DNA of 64,000 bases from Streptomyces vietnamensis (lineage in GTDB: Bacteria; Actinomycetota; Actinomycetes; Streptomycetales; Streptomycetaceae), in contig NZ_CP010407.1 in NCBI RefSeq assembly GCF_000830005.1, forward strand, positions 4,592,001 to 4,656,000, read 5' to 3'. The notes beneath the pieces were generated by a model. That model was given only the letters and a program-made list of their open reading frames with translations. It was not told the origin of the DNA and searched no databases. The translations under genes were made by a program, and so were the position numbers. Below are positions 1 through 7,728 of the stretch, piece by piece (positions within the stretch are counted from its first letter, which is position 1; each line of letters begins with the position of its first letter).

Positions 1-849
1 GGAGAAGAGCGCGGCGACCATCAGCATCTGGACGGCGTTCGCGCCGGCGACGGCACGGGAGCGGAGGATCCGCAGCGGCATGAGGGGGTGCGCGGCCTTC
101 GCCTGGCGGAGCAGGAAGCCGGCGAGGAGGGCGAGCGCGAGGGCCCCGAAGCCGAGGGTGTGCGCCGAACCGGCCCCGTACTCCTCGATCTTGACGACGG
201 CGTAGATGCCGGCCATGAGGCCGGAGGTCACGAGCAGCGCGCCGATGACGTCGGCACCGGCCCCCAGGCCCAGGCGCTGGTCGGCGGGGAGGGCGCGGAG
301 GGCGACGAGGAGGGTGGCGACGCCGATGGGCAGGTTGATGAAGAAGATCCAGTTCCAGGCGAGGGCGTCGGTGAGGACACCGCCGAGGACCTGGCCGAGG
401 GAGGCGCCGGCGGCGCCGGTGAAGCTGAACACGGCGATGGCGCGGGCGCGTTCGCGGGGTGCGGTGAAGAGGGTGACGAGGATGCCGAGGCCGACGGCGG
501 AGGACATCGCGCTGCCGACGCCCTGGAGGAAGCGGGCGGCGATGAGGACGGCGGGGGAGGCGGCGACGCCGGCGAGGAGGGAGGCGGCGGTGAAGATCCC
601 GGTGCCCGCGAGGAACATCCGCCTGCGGCCGATGAGGTCGCCGAGCCGTCCGGCGAGGAGGAGGAGCGAGCCGAAGGCGATCAGGTAGGCGTTGACGACC
701 CAGCTGAGGCCGACGGGGGTGAAGCCGAGGTCGCCCTGGATGGCGGGCATGGCGACGGTGACGATGCTGCCGTCGAGGACGGTCATCAGCATGCCGGCGG
801 CGAGGACGGCGAGGGCGAGGCGGGGGTTGGTGGGCGCGGTGGCGGGCAT
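1..849 (-). CDS. MFS multidrug exporter, DHA2-type (3' end off window)
   Basis: The reverse strand from 849 reads into an integral membrane protein of the drug:H+ antiporter DHA2 family; only the first ~283 residues are in the window. Seen: a short cytoplasmic start, first helix running into LDGSIVTVAMPAIQ (family motif in TM1), WVVNAYLIAFGSLLLLAGRLGDLIGRRR (motif A region between TM2 and TM3) and further helices. An AGGAG Shine-Dalgarno lies 8 nt before the ATG. Upstream on the same strand is a MarR regulator, and a palindrome at 891-906 could be its operator, so drug-inducible efflux is inferred. Substrate cannot be told from sequence. Confidence 0.88.
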   Translation of the reverse strand, partial: MPATAPTNPRLALAVLAAGMLMTVLDGSIVTVAMPAIQGDLGFTPVGLSWVVNAYLIAFGSLLLLAGRLGDLIGRRRMFLAGTGIFTAASLLAGVAASPAVLIAARFLQGVGSAMSSAVGLGILVTLFTAPRERARAIAVFSFTGAAGASLGQVLGGVLTDALAWNWIFFINLPIGVATLLVALRALPADQRLGLGAGADVIGALLVTSGLMAGIYAVVKIEEYGAGSAHTLGFGALALALLAGFLLRQAKAAHPLMPLRILRSRAVAGANAVQMLMVAALFS

Positions 850-890
850 GGGGGCATCTCCTGTTCGACGGAGCCGACAGGAGTGACACT

Positions 891-906
891 AACAGAAGGT
901 TTTGTT
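891..906. promoter_or_regulatory. Candidate MarR operator upstream of the MFS exporter
   Basis: The 16-bp near-palindrome AACAGAAGGTTTTGTT sits in an AT-rich patch 42 bp before the exporter start, between it and the MarR gene. Half-sites AACAnAA/TTnTGTT are symmetric. MarR proteins usually bind 16-20 bp palindromes near the gene they control, so this is the most likely operator; binding is inferred. Confidence 0.5.
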
Positions 907-978
907 GCAGACTATTTTTTACGGGAGGAGTTCGAGGTCCTCGGGCGCGCCGGCGGAAGGGTGAGGGGTTCGGGGTCC

Positions 979-1464
979 TCAGGCGCGCTGGCGGGCGCGA
1001 CGGGCGGGCGTCGGGCTCTCGACGGGGGTCTCCAGATGGCCGGTGGCCAGCCGGTTCAGGGCGCGCAGCAGGACCTCGCGCTCGTCGGCGGGGAGGGAGG
1101 AGAGGGCGCTCTCGTGCACGCCGTCGACGATCTTCTGGCTCTGGTGGGCGACCTCGGCCCCCGCCTCGGTGACGGCGATGATCCGCGCCCGCCGATCGGT
1201 GGCGGACGGCCTGCGCTCGGCGAGCCCGGCCTTCTCCAGGGCGTCGACGGTCACGACCATGGTGGTCTTGTCCATGTCCCCGATCTCGGCGAGCTGCGCC
1301 TGCGTCCGCTCCTCCTCCAGGGCGTGGACGAGGACACAGTGCATGCGCGCGGTGAGCCCGATCTCCGCGAGCGCGGCGGCCATCCGGGTCCGCAGGACGT
1401 GACTGGTGTGATCGAGGAGGTAGGAGAGGTCGGGCTCGGTGCGGGTGGGTGCCATGGCTGTCAT
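979..1464 (-). CDS. MarR family transcriptional regulator
   Basis: 161-residue winged-helix regulator. Seen: dimerisation helix (SYLLDHTSHVLRTRM), DNA-recognition region TQAQLAEIGDMDKTTMVVTVDALEKAGLAERR and the wing-motif DRRARIIAVTEAG typical of MarR. Two in-frame ATGs exist (1464 and 1455); 1464 is chosen but no strong ribosome site decides. It lies 129 bp upstream of and in the same direction as the MFS exporter, with a palindrome between them, so it probably represses that exporter in response to a phenolic or drug ligand. Confidence 0.88.
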   Translation of the reverse strand: MTAMAPTRTEPDLSYLLDHTSHVLRTRMAAALAEIGLTARMHCVLVHALEEERTQAQLAEIGDMDKTTMVVTVDALEKAGLAERRPSATDRRARIIAVTEAGAEVAHQSQKIVDGVHESALSSLPADEREVLLRALNRLATGHLETPVESPTPARRARQRA

Positions 1465-1710
1465 GTCTGCCAGGGTAGCGAGGGTCGATCCGTAGCGGAT
1501 TGTTGCGAAACGGACGAGTGCGGGGCGGCACCGGCCCGGGCCTCCCGCCTCGGCGCACCCGCGCGGGCGCGCGCCTCTAGGCCGGTGCCCCGCGCTGCGT
1601 GGCCCCGCGCCCGGCAGGCAGGCGCCCCCGCCGCCCGCCGTGCGGGCCTGTGCCCGCTGCCGTGTGGGCCTGCGCCCGCCGCCCCGTGCTGGGCGGTGCC
1701 CCCGTGGCCC

Positions 1711-1920
1711 GCCGTGTGGGCAATCGTCCCGCTGGGGCGGGACGGGTGGGCACACGGGACGGCGCCCCCAGCCGGGCCTAGGCTTCCGCGCCTGGACCCG
1801 CACCCCAGCGGCGCCGCACGACGTGGTGCGGGTTCGGGTGCGGGAGCCTCGGGCGCCGGCAGGGCGCGGGTCCGTTGTGCCCACCCGTTCCGCCCCGGCG
1901 GAACGACTGCCCACAACCCG
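1711..1920. repeat. Dispersed two-armed palindromic element, copy A (inverted orientation)
   Basis: About 210 bp in the 497-bp gap between the divergent MarR and HAD genes. Each end carries a small hairpin motif (GTGGGCAATCGTCCCG / GGGACGGGTGGGCAC at the left; the complement with CGTTCC/GGAACG at the right), followed inward by an arm (GACGGCGCC on one side, GGACCCGCGCCCTGCC on the other). The same two distinguishable arms recur at 40437-40683 and 45749-45957; this copy is flipped relative to those. Flanking DNA on the left is a run of GTGGGCCTGCGCCCGCC-like units. No protein is convincingly encoded. Confidence 0.8.
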
Positions 1921-1961
1921 GTGCGGCGAGAGCGCGGCCCGCGCCTCGGCATCATGGACGC

Positions 1962-2456
1962 ATGACGACGTACGCGGGGGAGGCCCCCCGGGCCCTGCTC
2001 TTCCTGGACGTGGACGGACCGCTGATCCCCTTCGGCGCGGAGGGCGGGGCGTACCCGACGTACCCGCCCGTCCCGCCCCCGGCGGTGAGCCCGCTGCTCG
2101 CGCGGCTCGATCCCGCGCAGGGTCCGCGGCTCGCGGCGCTGCCGTACGAGCTGGTGTGGGCGACCACCTGGGAGGCGGACGCGAACACCTGGGTGGCGCC
2201 CCGCCTCGGTCTGCCCGACCTGCCCCTGGTCCCCTGGTCCGACGGCCCCGAGGAGCCGGGCCTCCACTGGAAGACGCCGGCGCTCGTGGCGTGGGCCGCC
2301 GGGCGGCCGTTCGCCTGGGTGGACGACGAGATCGGCGCGGCGGACCGCGCCTGGGTCGCCGCCCATCACCCCGGCCCGGCCCTCCTCCGCCGGGTGGACG
2401 CCCGGCGCGGGCTCGCCGTCGCCGACTTCGAGGCGCTGGCGGCCTGGGTGCAGTAA
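1962..2456 (+). CDS. HAD-like hydrolase domain protein
   Basis: 164 residues with HAD-superfamily motifs in order: motif I FLDVDGPL near residue 15, motif II threonine in VWATTWEADANTW near residue 68, the motif III lysine in HWKTPALVAW, and motif IV acidic pair WVDDEIGAADRAW. There is no cap domain. It resembles the small actinobacterial HAD proteins annotated from RNA-repair contexts, but the substrate is unknown. Start ATG chosen because conservation begins at MTTYAGEAPRALLFLDVDG; the reading frame upstream lies within the repeat element. Confidence 0.75.
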   Translation: MTTYAGEAPRALLFLDVDGPLIPFGAEGGAYPTYPPVPPPAVSPLLARLDPAQGPRLAALPYELVWATTWEADANTWVAPRLGLPDLPLVPWSDGPEEPGLHWKTPALVAWAAGRPFAWVDDEIGAADRAWVAAHHPGPALLRRVDARRGLAVADFEALAAWVQ

Positions 2457-2472
2457 GGCGGTAAAGAGGGGA

Positions 2473-3057
2473 CTACACCCCCCGCGTGCCGTCGATGCGC
2501 TCCCGCAGGAGGTCCGCGTGGCCGTTGTGGCGGGCGTACTCCTCGATCATGTGGACGAGGACCCAGCGCAGCGAGACCTTTCCGCGCCACGCGTCGTCCC
2601 CCGAGACGTCGAGGTCCGGGGCCTCGGCGGTGAAGCGGTCGGAGAAGTCCACCGCCGCGCGCCAGGCCTCCCAGGCCTCCGCGACGGCCGCCGGGCCGGG
2701 CTCGGCCTCGTCGAAGTCCCCGTCGGGGGAGGCGGGTGAGGAGAAGAGAGGACCCGCGTCCTTCTGCCCGGCGAGGATCTCGCGGAACCAGTGGCGTTCG
2801 ACGTCGGCGAGGTGCCGTACCAGGCCGAGCAGGGACAGGGACGAAGGCTCCACCGCCCGGAGCGCCAACTCTTCTTCCAGGCCCGCGCACTTCAGCACCA
2901 GCGTCGCCCGCTGGTCCGCCAGGAACGCGGCGAGCATCGGCCGCTCGTCCCCGGTCGCGGGGCCGGTGAAGCGCCCCGGCCCCGCGACCCCCGTCTCGTC
3001 GAGGACGTCCGCGCGCCGCCTGGGGCCCACCGCGTTGTTCCGCTCGTCAACTGCCAT
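2473..3057 (-). CDS. DinB/DUF664 family protein
   Basis: 194-residue four-helix-bundle protein of the DinB/DUF664 group. Seen: LVRHLADVERHWFRE and VSLRWVLVHMIEEYARHNGHADLLRE, supplying the three widely spaced histidines that bind a metal in this family. Members often act as thiol-dependent (mycothiol or bacillithiol) transferases; with mshA in the same region mycothiol is plausible here, but this is inference. ATG at 3057 has a clear GGGAGG 7 nt upstream; an upstream in-frame ATG at 3096 is less likely. It converges with the HAD gene. Confidence 0.8.
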   Translation of the reverse strand: MAVDERNNAVGPRRRADVLDETGVAGPGRFTGPATGDERPMLAAFLADQRATLVLKCAGLEEELALRAVEPSSLSLLGLVRHLADVERHWFREILAGQKDAGPLFSSPASPDGDFDEAEPGPAAVAEAWEAWRAAVDFSDRFTAEAPDLDVSGDDAWRGKVSLRWVLVHMIEEYARHNGHADLLRERIDGTRGV

Positions 3058-3198
3058 GTCGTACCTCCCCGTTGGGTTTCCCGCCCATGCTGGCACGACG
3101 GGCGCCCCCGGCCCGAGGTGGGGACGGCACCTGGCGCCGGGGCCATCATGATCACCGCTGGACGGCGCGGGGTCTCGCCGCGGTTCGAACCCGTCGTG

Positions 3199-3660
3199 CT
3201 ACTCCAGCCAGGCCCCCTCGCGCATCACGACCCTGCCGCGCAGCTCCGCCACTCCGCGCCAGGCGCGCACGGTCCGCGGCGTCACGCACAGGTACACGAA
3301 GGGGGCCTCTTCCGTACGCGGATCCCAGCCGAACTTGCCTACGAACGCATCCGCGGCATCCTGCGGCACTTCCCGCGCGGAATGGCACGTCGCCTCCCCT
3401 TGCAGCAGCACCACGTCGAGGGCATCCGGCAGCGCCAGCCGTACGCGCGGTTCCTCGCGTGTGTTGCGCACGGTCGCGGAGTCCGCGCCGGTGCACATCC
3501 ACACGGCCTGCCCGTCCCACAGGAACCACAGGGGCACCTGATGCGGGCCGTGGTCGGGGTGGGACGTGGACACCCACATGTCGCGCTCCGAGCCGAGCCG
3601 TTCGAGGACGTCCCGCCTGCGCCCCGCCGTGTCGCGGCGGATGTTCTCCGTAGCTTGCAT
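3199..3660 (-). CDS. PPOX-class (pyridoxamine-phosphate-oxidase fold) flavin/F420 protein
   Basis: 153-residue split-barrel protein. Seen: MWVSTSHPDHGPHQVPLWFLWDG (first strands and cofactor-phosphate region), TVRNTREEPRVRLALPD, and a C-terminal FVYLCVTPRTVRAW. Small Streptomyces members of this fold use FMN or F420 to reduce or oxidise unknown substrates. No Shine-Dalgarno precedes the ATG, but a TAGGGT -10-like hexamer lies 8 nt before it, suggesting a leaderless transcript. Cofactor cannot be assigned from sequence alone. Confidence 0.72.
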   Translation of the reverse strand: MQATENIRRDTAGRRRDVLERLGSERDMWVSTSHPDHGPHQVPLWFLWDGQAVWMCTGADSATVRNTREEPRVRLALPDALDVVLLQGEATCHSAREVPQDAADAFVGKFGWDPRTEEAPFVYLCVTPRTVRAWRGVAELRGRVVMREGAWLE

Positions 3661-3899
3661 GGGCGTCGACCCTAGCCAGCGGGTTCACGGTGCACATGGG
3701 GCGCAGGTCCTAGGCCCGGAGGCGTACCGCCCCGGCGTCCGCCGCCTGCAGGCCGTGGCCGTGGGTGCGACAGGGAACCCCCAGCCGGTCGGCGACCTCG
3801 GCGAGGATGCCCGGGCGAGTGCCTCCTGGGCCAGGTCCTCGACACCCCACACGTTGCCCGTCCGCTCCCCCCTCCGCCGAAGCGGGAAGCGGGAAGCGG

Positions 3900-3934
3900 G
3901 ACGCCTCCCCGCCCACGGGGGGCGAGGAGGCGTC
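3900..3934. terminator. Stem-loop terminator after the VOC gene
   Basis: 9-bp stem GACGCCTCC / GGAGGCGTC with an inner GC-rich loop, just downstream of the AraC-VOC operon. The rest of 3661-3899 holds no supported gene. Confidence 0.7.
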
Positions 3935-3959
3935 TGCACAGCCGGGTACTCGGGGATGC

Positions 3960-4376
3960 TCAGGCCTTGGGCCGGGCGAAGCGGATCATGTTGCCGGACG
4001 GGTCGCGGAAGGCGCAGTCGCGGACGCCGTAGTGCTGGTCGACCGGCTCCTGGAGGACCTCGGCGCCGGCCGCGCGGACGCGTTCGAAGGTGGCGTCGAC
4101 GTCCTCAGTCGAGAAGATCACGCCGCGCAGCAGGCCCTTGGCGAGGAGGTCCTTGACGGCCTGGCGGTCGGCCTCCGACGCGTTGGGGTCGGGGAGCGGG
4201 GTCTCGAGTACGACCGCCACGTCGGGCTGCTCGGGCGAGCCCAGGGTCACCCAGCGCATCCCCTCGTAGCCGACGTCGTTGCGGACCTCCAGGCCGAGGG
4301 CGTCGCGGTAGAAACCGAGCGCCTCGTCGGCGTCGTCGACGGTGATGAAGCACTGCGAGAGCTTGATGTTGTCCAT
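3960..4376 (-). CDS. VOC (glyoxalase/bleomycin-resistance) family protein
   Basis: 138 residues forming two beta-alpha-beta-beta-beta units. Seen: QCFITVDDADEALGFYRDALG (first module) and GVIFSTEDVDATFERVRAAGAEV with a terminal CAFRDPSGNMIRFARP (second module), the usual metal-site framework. The 3' end overlaps nothing; its start lies 10 nt behind the AraC-type gene, so both are one transcript. AraC-VOC pairs in actinobacteria are usually small stress or detoxification modules; substrate unknown. Confidence 0.85.
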   Translation of the reverse strand: MDNIKLSQCFITVDDADEALGFYRDALGLEVRNDVGYEGMRWVTLGSPEQPDVAVVLETPLPDPNASEADRQAVKDLLAKGLLRGVIFSTEDVDATFERVRAAGAEVLQEPVDQHYGVRDCAFRDPSGNMIRFARPKA

Positions 4377-4386
4377 GCCGTCGACG

Positions 4387-4863
4387 CTACGGGGAGGCGT
4401 TCGTCGACGCTTCTCCGTTCCTGATCGCTTCGTTCCTGACCGCTTCGTCCCTGATCGCTTCGGCGGGCCCGCCGTTCTTCACCGGCCGCGTCAGCACCTT
4501 CGCGACGCACGCCGGGACCGCGGCGCCCTCCTCGTGGCTGCGCGCCCGGTACGCGCTCGGCGTCTCGCCGACCAGCTCGGTGAACCGCGAGCTGAACGAC
4601 CCGAGCGACGTACAGCCCACCTCGAAGCAGACCTCCGTCACGCTCAGGTCCCCCCGCCGCAGCAGCGCCTTCGCCCGCTCGACGCGGCGGGTCATCAGAT
4701 AGCTGTACGGCGTCTCGCCGAACGCGGTACGGAAGCTGCGCGCGAAGTGCCCCGTCGACATCAGCGCGACCCTGGCCAGGGCCGGCACGTCGAGCGGTGA
4801 CGCGTAGTCGCGGTCCATCGTGTCCCGCGCGCGGCGCAGTCGTTTCAGGTCCTCAAGGTCCAC
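4387..4863 (-). CDS. AraC family transcriptional regulator with repetitive C-terminal tail
   Basis: 158 residues: two helix-turn-helix motifs, LDVPALARVALMSTGHFARSF and LSVTEVCFEVGCTSLGSFSSRF, with the AraC signature ending FTELVGETPSAYR. There is no N-terminal sensing domain, so it is a bare DNA-binding module. GTG at 4863 (VDLEDLKRL) is chosen as the start. The tail carries three 5-residue units (AIRDE, AVRNE, AIRNG) from a 15-bp tandem repeat at about 4416-4461. It leads the VOC gene and is divergent from the XRE gene across a perfect palindrome. Confidence 0.85.
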   Translation of the reverse strand: MDLEDLKRLRRARDTMDRDYASPLDVPALARVALMSTGHFARSFRTAFGETPYSYLMTRRVERAKALLRRGDLSVTEVCFEVGCTSLGSFSSRFTELVGETPSAYRARSHEEGAAVPACVAKVLTRPVKNGGPAEAIRDEAVRNEAIRNGEASTNASP

Positions 4864-4901
4864 GGCCCCAGCATGGCACGGCCCGCCACGCCCTGGGAGC
4901 G

Positions 4902-4929
4902 ACTTTTGCAAGCAGGTGCTTGCAAAAGT
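4902..4929. promoter_or_regulatory. Perfect 28-bp palindrome between araC-type and XRE genes
   Basis: Arms ACTTTTGCAAGCA and TGCTTGCAAAAGT around a central GG, an exact inverted repeat in an AT-richer patch, 26 bp before the XRE start and 39 bp before the AraC-type start. It is placed to control either or both divergent genes. The likeliest binder is the adjacent XRE protein (autoregulation); this is inference. Confidence 0.75.
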
Positions 4930-4954
4930 TAGCAGCGGCTGGCATGGTCGGGGC

Positions 4955-5347
4955 ATGGCATCGCTCAACGTCGGCAATCTCGGTGAGTACCTCCGCGAGC
5001 AGCGGCGGACCGCGCAGCTCTCCCTGCGGCAGCTCGCCGACGCCGCCGGGGTGTCGAATCCGTATCTCAGCCAGATCGAGCGCGGGCTGCGCAAGCCCAG
5101 TGCCGAGGTCCTGCAGCAGGTCGCGAAGGCGCTGCGGATCTCCGCCGAGACGCTCTACGTACGGGCCGGGATCCTCGACGAGAAGGAGCGGGAGGAGCTG
5201 GAGACGCGCGCCGTCATCCTGGCCGATCCCTCGATCAACGAGCGGCAGAAGCAGGTGCTGCTCCAGATCTACGACTCCTTCCGCAAGGAGAACGCCGCCG
5301 AGCAGGCGCCCGCCGCGCCCGATGCCACTCCGCCTTCGAGCCAGTAG
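4955..5347 (+). CDS. XRE family regulator (Rv0474-like)
   Basis: 130 residues. The N-terminal 70 residues are a Cro/CI helix-turn-helix: LREQRRTAQLSLRQLADAAGVSNPYLSQIERGLRKPSAEVLQQVAKAL. The C-terminal half is a short helical tail. Immediately downstream are an HBHA-like protein and a DUF2516 membrane protein, the same order as Rv0474-hbhA-Rv0476 in M. tuberculosis, so this is probably the orthologue of Rv0474, described there as a regulator. The palindrome just upstream is its likely operator. Confidence 0.85.
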   Translation: MASLNVGNLGEYLREQRRTAQLSLRQLADAAGVSNPYLSQIERGLRKPSAEVLQQVAKALRISAETLYVRAGILDEKEREELETRAVILADPSINERQKQVLLQIYDSFRKENAAEQAPAAPDATPPSSQ

Positions 5348-5370
5348 TCACCTCCGGGAGGAACACCAGC

Positions 5371-5925
5371 ATGGCCATCATCGACGAACTGCGTACCCCT
5401 CTCTACTTCGCCGCCGGCACCGCCGACCTCGCCGTACAGCAGGCCAAGAAGGTTCCCGGCCTGATCGAGCAGCTCGCCGCCGAGGCGCCCGCGCGCATCG
5501 ACGCCGTACGGAAGACCGACCCGAAGGCCGTGCAGGAGAAGGTCGCCGCGCAGGCCAAGGAGGCCCAGGCCACTGTGCAGTCGAAGCTCGCCGAGGTCGT
5601 CGGCGGTCTCGACACCGACCTCAAGAAGCTCGGTGAGACCGCTCAGGACCTCGCCCTGCGCGGTGTCGGCGTCGCCGCCGAGTACGCCGTGAAGGCGCGC
5701 GAGAAGTACGAGGAGGTCGCCGCCCACGGCGAGGAGGCCGTCAGGGCCTGGCGCGGCGAGGTCGCCGAGGAGATCACCGAGATCGCCGTCGTCGTCGAGC
5801 CCGAGCCGGCGGCCGACGAGAAGACGGAGACCCCCGCGCCCGAGGCCGAGAAGGCGCCCGCTCGCAAGACCACCGCCCGCAAGGCCCCCGCCAAGAAGAC
5901 GGCCGTCGCCGCCGAGAAGGAGTAG
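5371..5925 (+). CDS. HBHA-like protein with Lys/Ala/Pro-rich tail
   Basis: 184 residues: no signal peptide, a long helical/coiled-coil body (TADLAVQQAKKVPGLIEQLA to about residue 135), an acidic stretch (EPEPAADEKTE), then a basic tail with ARKTTARKAPAKKTA. This is the architecture of mycobacterial heparin-binding haemagglutinin HBHA, whose Lys/Ala/Pro tail binds sulphated glycans; the neighbours also match the hbhA locus. Streptomyces homologues are otherwise called phasin-like. In a soil saprophyte adhesion to heparan is not expected; a role in lipid-body or nucleoid association is possible. GGGAGG precedes the start. Confidence 0.72.
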   Translation: MAIIDELRTPLYFAAGTADLAVQQAKKVPGLIEQLAAEAPARIDAVRKTDPKAVQEKVAAQAKEAQATVQSKLAEVVGGLDTDLKKLGETAQDLALRGVGVAAEYAVKAREKYEEVAAHGEEAVRAWRGEVAEEITEIAVVVEPEPAADEKTETPAPEAEKAPARKTTARKAPAKKTAVAAEKE

Positions 5926-6016
5926 GGCCGGGCACCAATCCGGGTACTCGGTGCGTTGTACCGGGTACCTTGACCGCGAGGCGCTCTCTCTCCATCCCCA
6001 CTAGGCGGTGCTCAGC

Positions 6017-6370
6017 ATGTTGCGCGCGGGATTCGACTCCCTTCTCTCCCTGGTGATGTTCCTGGTCTTCACCGGCTTCGCCGTCGCCGCGTTCGCCTTC
6101 GCCGCCATCGCGCGCGAGGACGCCTACCGCGCCGCCGACAAGCAGACGAAGAAGTTCTGGCTGATCATCCTGGGCGTCAACCTCGCCCTGGCCCTGCTGC
6201 TGCCGTCGTCGATGTTCTTCCTGCAGATCGCCGGGCTGATCGCCGCCATCGTCTTCATGGTGGACGTGCGCCCCGCGCTCGCCCAGGTCTCCGGCGGGGG
6301 CCGGGGCGGCCGCCGGGGCGGCGGCTCCAGCAGCGACGGGCCGTACGGTCCCTACAACGGCGGCCGGTAG
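6017..6370 (+). CDS. DUF2516 family membrane protein
   Basis: 117 residues with three hydrophobic helices (about residues 5-30, 47-65 and 66-82) and a Gly/Arg/Ser-rich tail GGGRGGRRGGGSSSDG. Family DUF2516 has no known function; Rv0476 next to hbhA is a member, so synteny supports a shared role with the HBHA-like protein. ATG at 6017 has AGGCGG 8 nt upstream; a GTG at 6008 overlaps that site and is less likely. Confidence 0.8.
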   Translation: MLRAGFDSLLSLVMFLVFTGFAVAAFAFAAIAREDAYRAADKQTKKFWLIILGVNLALALLLPSSMFFLQIAGLIAAIVFMVDVRPALAQVSGGGRGGRRGGGSSSDGPYGPYNGGR

Positions 6371-6404
6371 CCGGTAAGCAGTACGACGAGACACGAGTAC
6401 ACGA

Positions 6405-6441
6405 GACAGGGCCCGGGAGGTGCTTACCCCCGGGTCCTGTC
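6405..6441. terminator. Bidirectional stem-loop terminator
   Basis: GACAGGgCCCGGG pairs with CCCGGGtCCTGTC, overlapping the 3' end of the phosphatase gene and closing the XRE-HBHA-DUF2516 operon on the other strand. Confidence 0.65.
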
Positions 6442-7728
6442 CCTTTCCAGGGCCAGGACCGCGACGTCGTCCGTCAGCTCGCCGCCGTTCAGCGACCGGA
6501 CCTCCGTCACGGCCGCCTCCAGGAGCTCCTCGCCCCGCAGGCCCGAGGCCAGCTGGCGGTTGATCATGTCGACCATCCCGTCCTGGCCGAGCCGCGGCGA
6601 GCCGGGGCCCGCCGAGCGGCCCTCGATGAGTCCGTCCGTGTACATGAGCAGGCTCCACGCCCCGCCCAGCTCGACCTGCCGGCGCGGCCAGCGGGCGCGC
6701 GGAAGCAGTCCGAGGGCCGGGCCGCCGTCCTCGTACGGGAGGAGGCGTGCCGTCCGGCCCTGCCGGGCGATCAGCGGCGAGGGGTGTCCGGCCAGGCAGA
6801 GGCCGGCCCGGCGTCCGTCGGGCGCGATGTCGACGGTGCAGAGGGTCGCGAAGATCTCGTCGCTCTCCCGCTCGTGCTCCAGGACCTGCTGCATCGTCGA
6901 GAGCAGTTCGTCCCCGCAGAGGCCCGCGAAGGTCAGGGCCCGCCAGGCGATCCGGAGCTCGACGCCGAGCGCGGCCTCGTCGGGGCCGTGCCCGCAGACG
7001 TCGCCGATCATGGCGTGGACGGTGCCGTCGGGGGTGCGGACGACGTCGTAGAAGTCGCCGCCGAGCAGGGCGCGGGAGCGGCCGGGCCGGTAGTGGGCGG
7101 CGAACCGCAGGTCGGAGCCCTCCAGGAGCGGGGTGGGGAGCAGTCCGCGTTCCAGGCGGGCGTTCTCCTGGGCACGGAGCCGGGACTCGGCGAGCTTCAC
7201 CTGGACGGCGTCGGCCCGCTTGCGTTCGACGGCGTACCGGATGGCCCGGCTGAGCAGCCGCCCGTCGAGCTCCTCGCGGAAGAGGTGGTCCTGGGCCCCG
7301 ACGCGTACTGCCTCGGCCGCCAGCTCCGCGTCGGCGGAGCCCGCGAGTGCGAGGACGGCGTGGCGCGGGGCGAGGCGCAGGATGTGCCGCAGCGGGGCGA
7401 GCGGGTCGTCGCCGGCGGCCCCGGCGCGCGGGCCGGGCAGGGAGAGGTCGACGAGGACGCAGTGGACGTCGTCGGTGAGGAGCCGCTCGGCCTCGGTGAG
7501 GTTCCGGGCGGTGCGTATGCGGACCCGGGTGCCGGCGGCGTCCGCCGCGTCGAGCAGTTCGGGTACGGCGAGGGCACCCGCCGGGTCGTCCTCGACGACC
7601 AGGAGGGTGAGATCGGTGCGCTCGGTGCCTGTGACTGTGGCTGTCATGGGAGTGGCGTCCATTGGGGTGGCGTCGCCGGGTCCCGCAGCGGCAGAGACGT
7701 TTCTCTGGCGCGGTACGGATGCGGGCAT
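6424..7728 (-). CDS. Response-regulator/PP2C (SpoIIE-type) serine phosphatase
   Basis: 434 residues. N-terminal receiver-like domain (LTLLVVEDDPAGA, VHCVLVDLSLPG, about residues 40-165), a short coiled coil (KLAESRLRAQENARLERGLLP), then a SpoIIE/PP2C phosphatase domain with the metal-site motifs GGDFYDVV, IGDVCGHGPDEAAL, LMYTDGLIE and LTDDVAVLAL. Such proteins dephosphorylate anti-sigma-factor antagonists in the partner-switching systems of streptomycetes. The start is uncertain: 7728 has AAGGAA upstream; ATGs at 7662 and 7647 are alternatives. No antagonist or anti-sigma gene is adjacent. Confidence 0.85.
   Translation of the reverse strand: MPASVPRQRNVSAAAGPGDATPMDATPMTATVTGTERTDLTLLVVEDDPAGALAVPELLDAADAAGTRVRIRTARNLTEAERLLTDDVHCVLVDLSLPGPRAGAAGDDPLAPLRHILRLAPRHAVLALAGSADAELAAEAVRVGAQDHLFREELDGRLLSRAIRYAVERKRADAVQVKLAESRLRAQENARLERGLLPTPLLEGSDLRFAAHYRPGRSRALLGGDFYDVVRTPDGTVHAMIGDVCGHGPDEAALGVELRIAWRALTFAGLCGDELLSTMQQVLEHERESDEIFATLCTVDIAPDGRRAGLCLAGHPSPLIARQGRTARLLPYEDGGPALGLLPRARWPRRQVELGGAWSLLMYTDGLIEGRSAGPGSPRLGQDGMVDMINRQLASGLRGEELLEAAVTEVRSLNGGELTDDVAVLALERDRTRG

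Noticed and set aside
88..1965. Long open frames through the MFS/MarR region on the plus strand
   Set aside because: Acidic Gly/Asp/Glu-rich translations are the antisense shadow of real minus-strand genes at high GC.
3150..3200. GGTTCGAACC, which resembles a tRNA T-loop
   Set aside because: Neither strand gives a 5-bp T-stem with a matching 7-bp acceptor and D/anticodon arms; the site lies at the end of the PPOX gene.
3690..3875. Possible frameshifted gene end on the minus strand (VEDLAQEALARA then ILAEVADRLGVPCRTHGHGL)
   Set aside because: Two frames join into a plausible protein piece, but it is too short to recognise and could be chance in GC-rich DNA.
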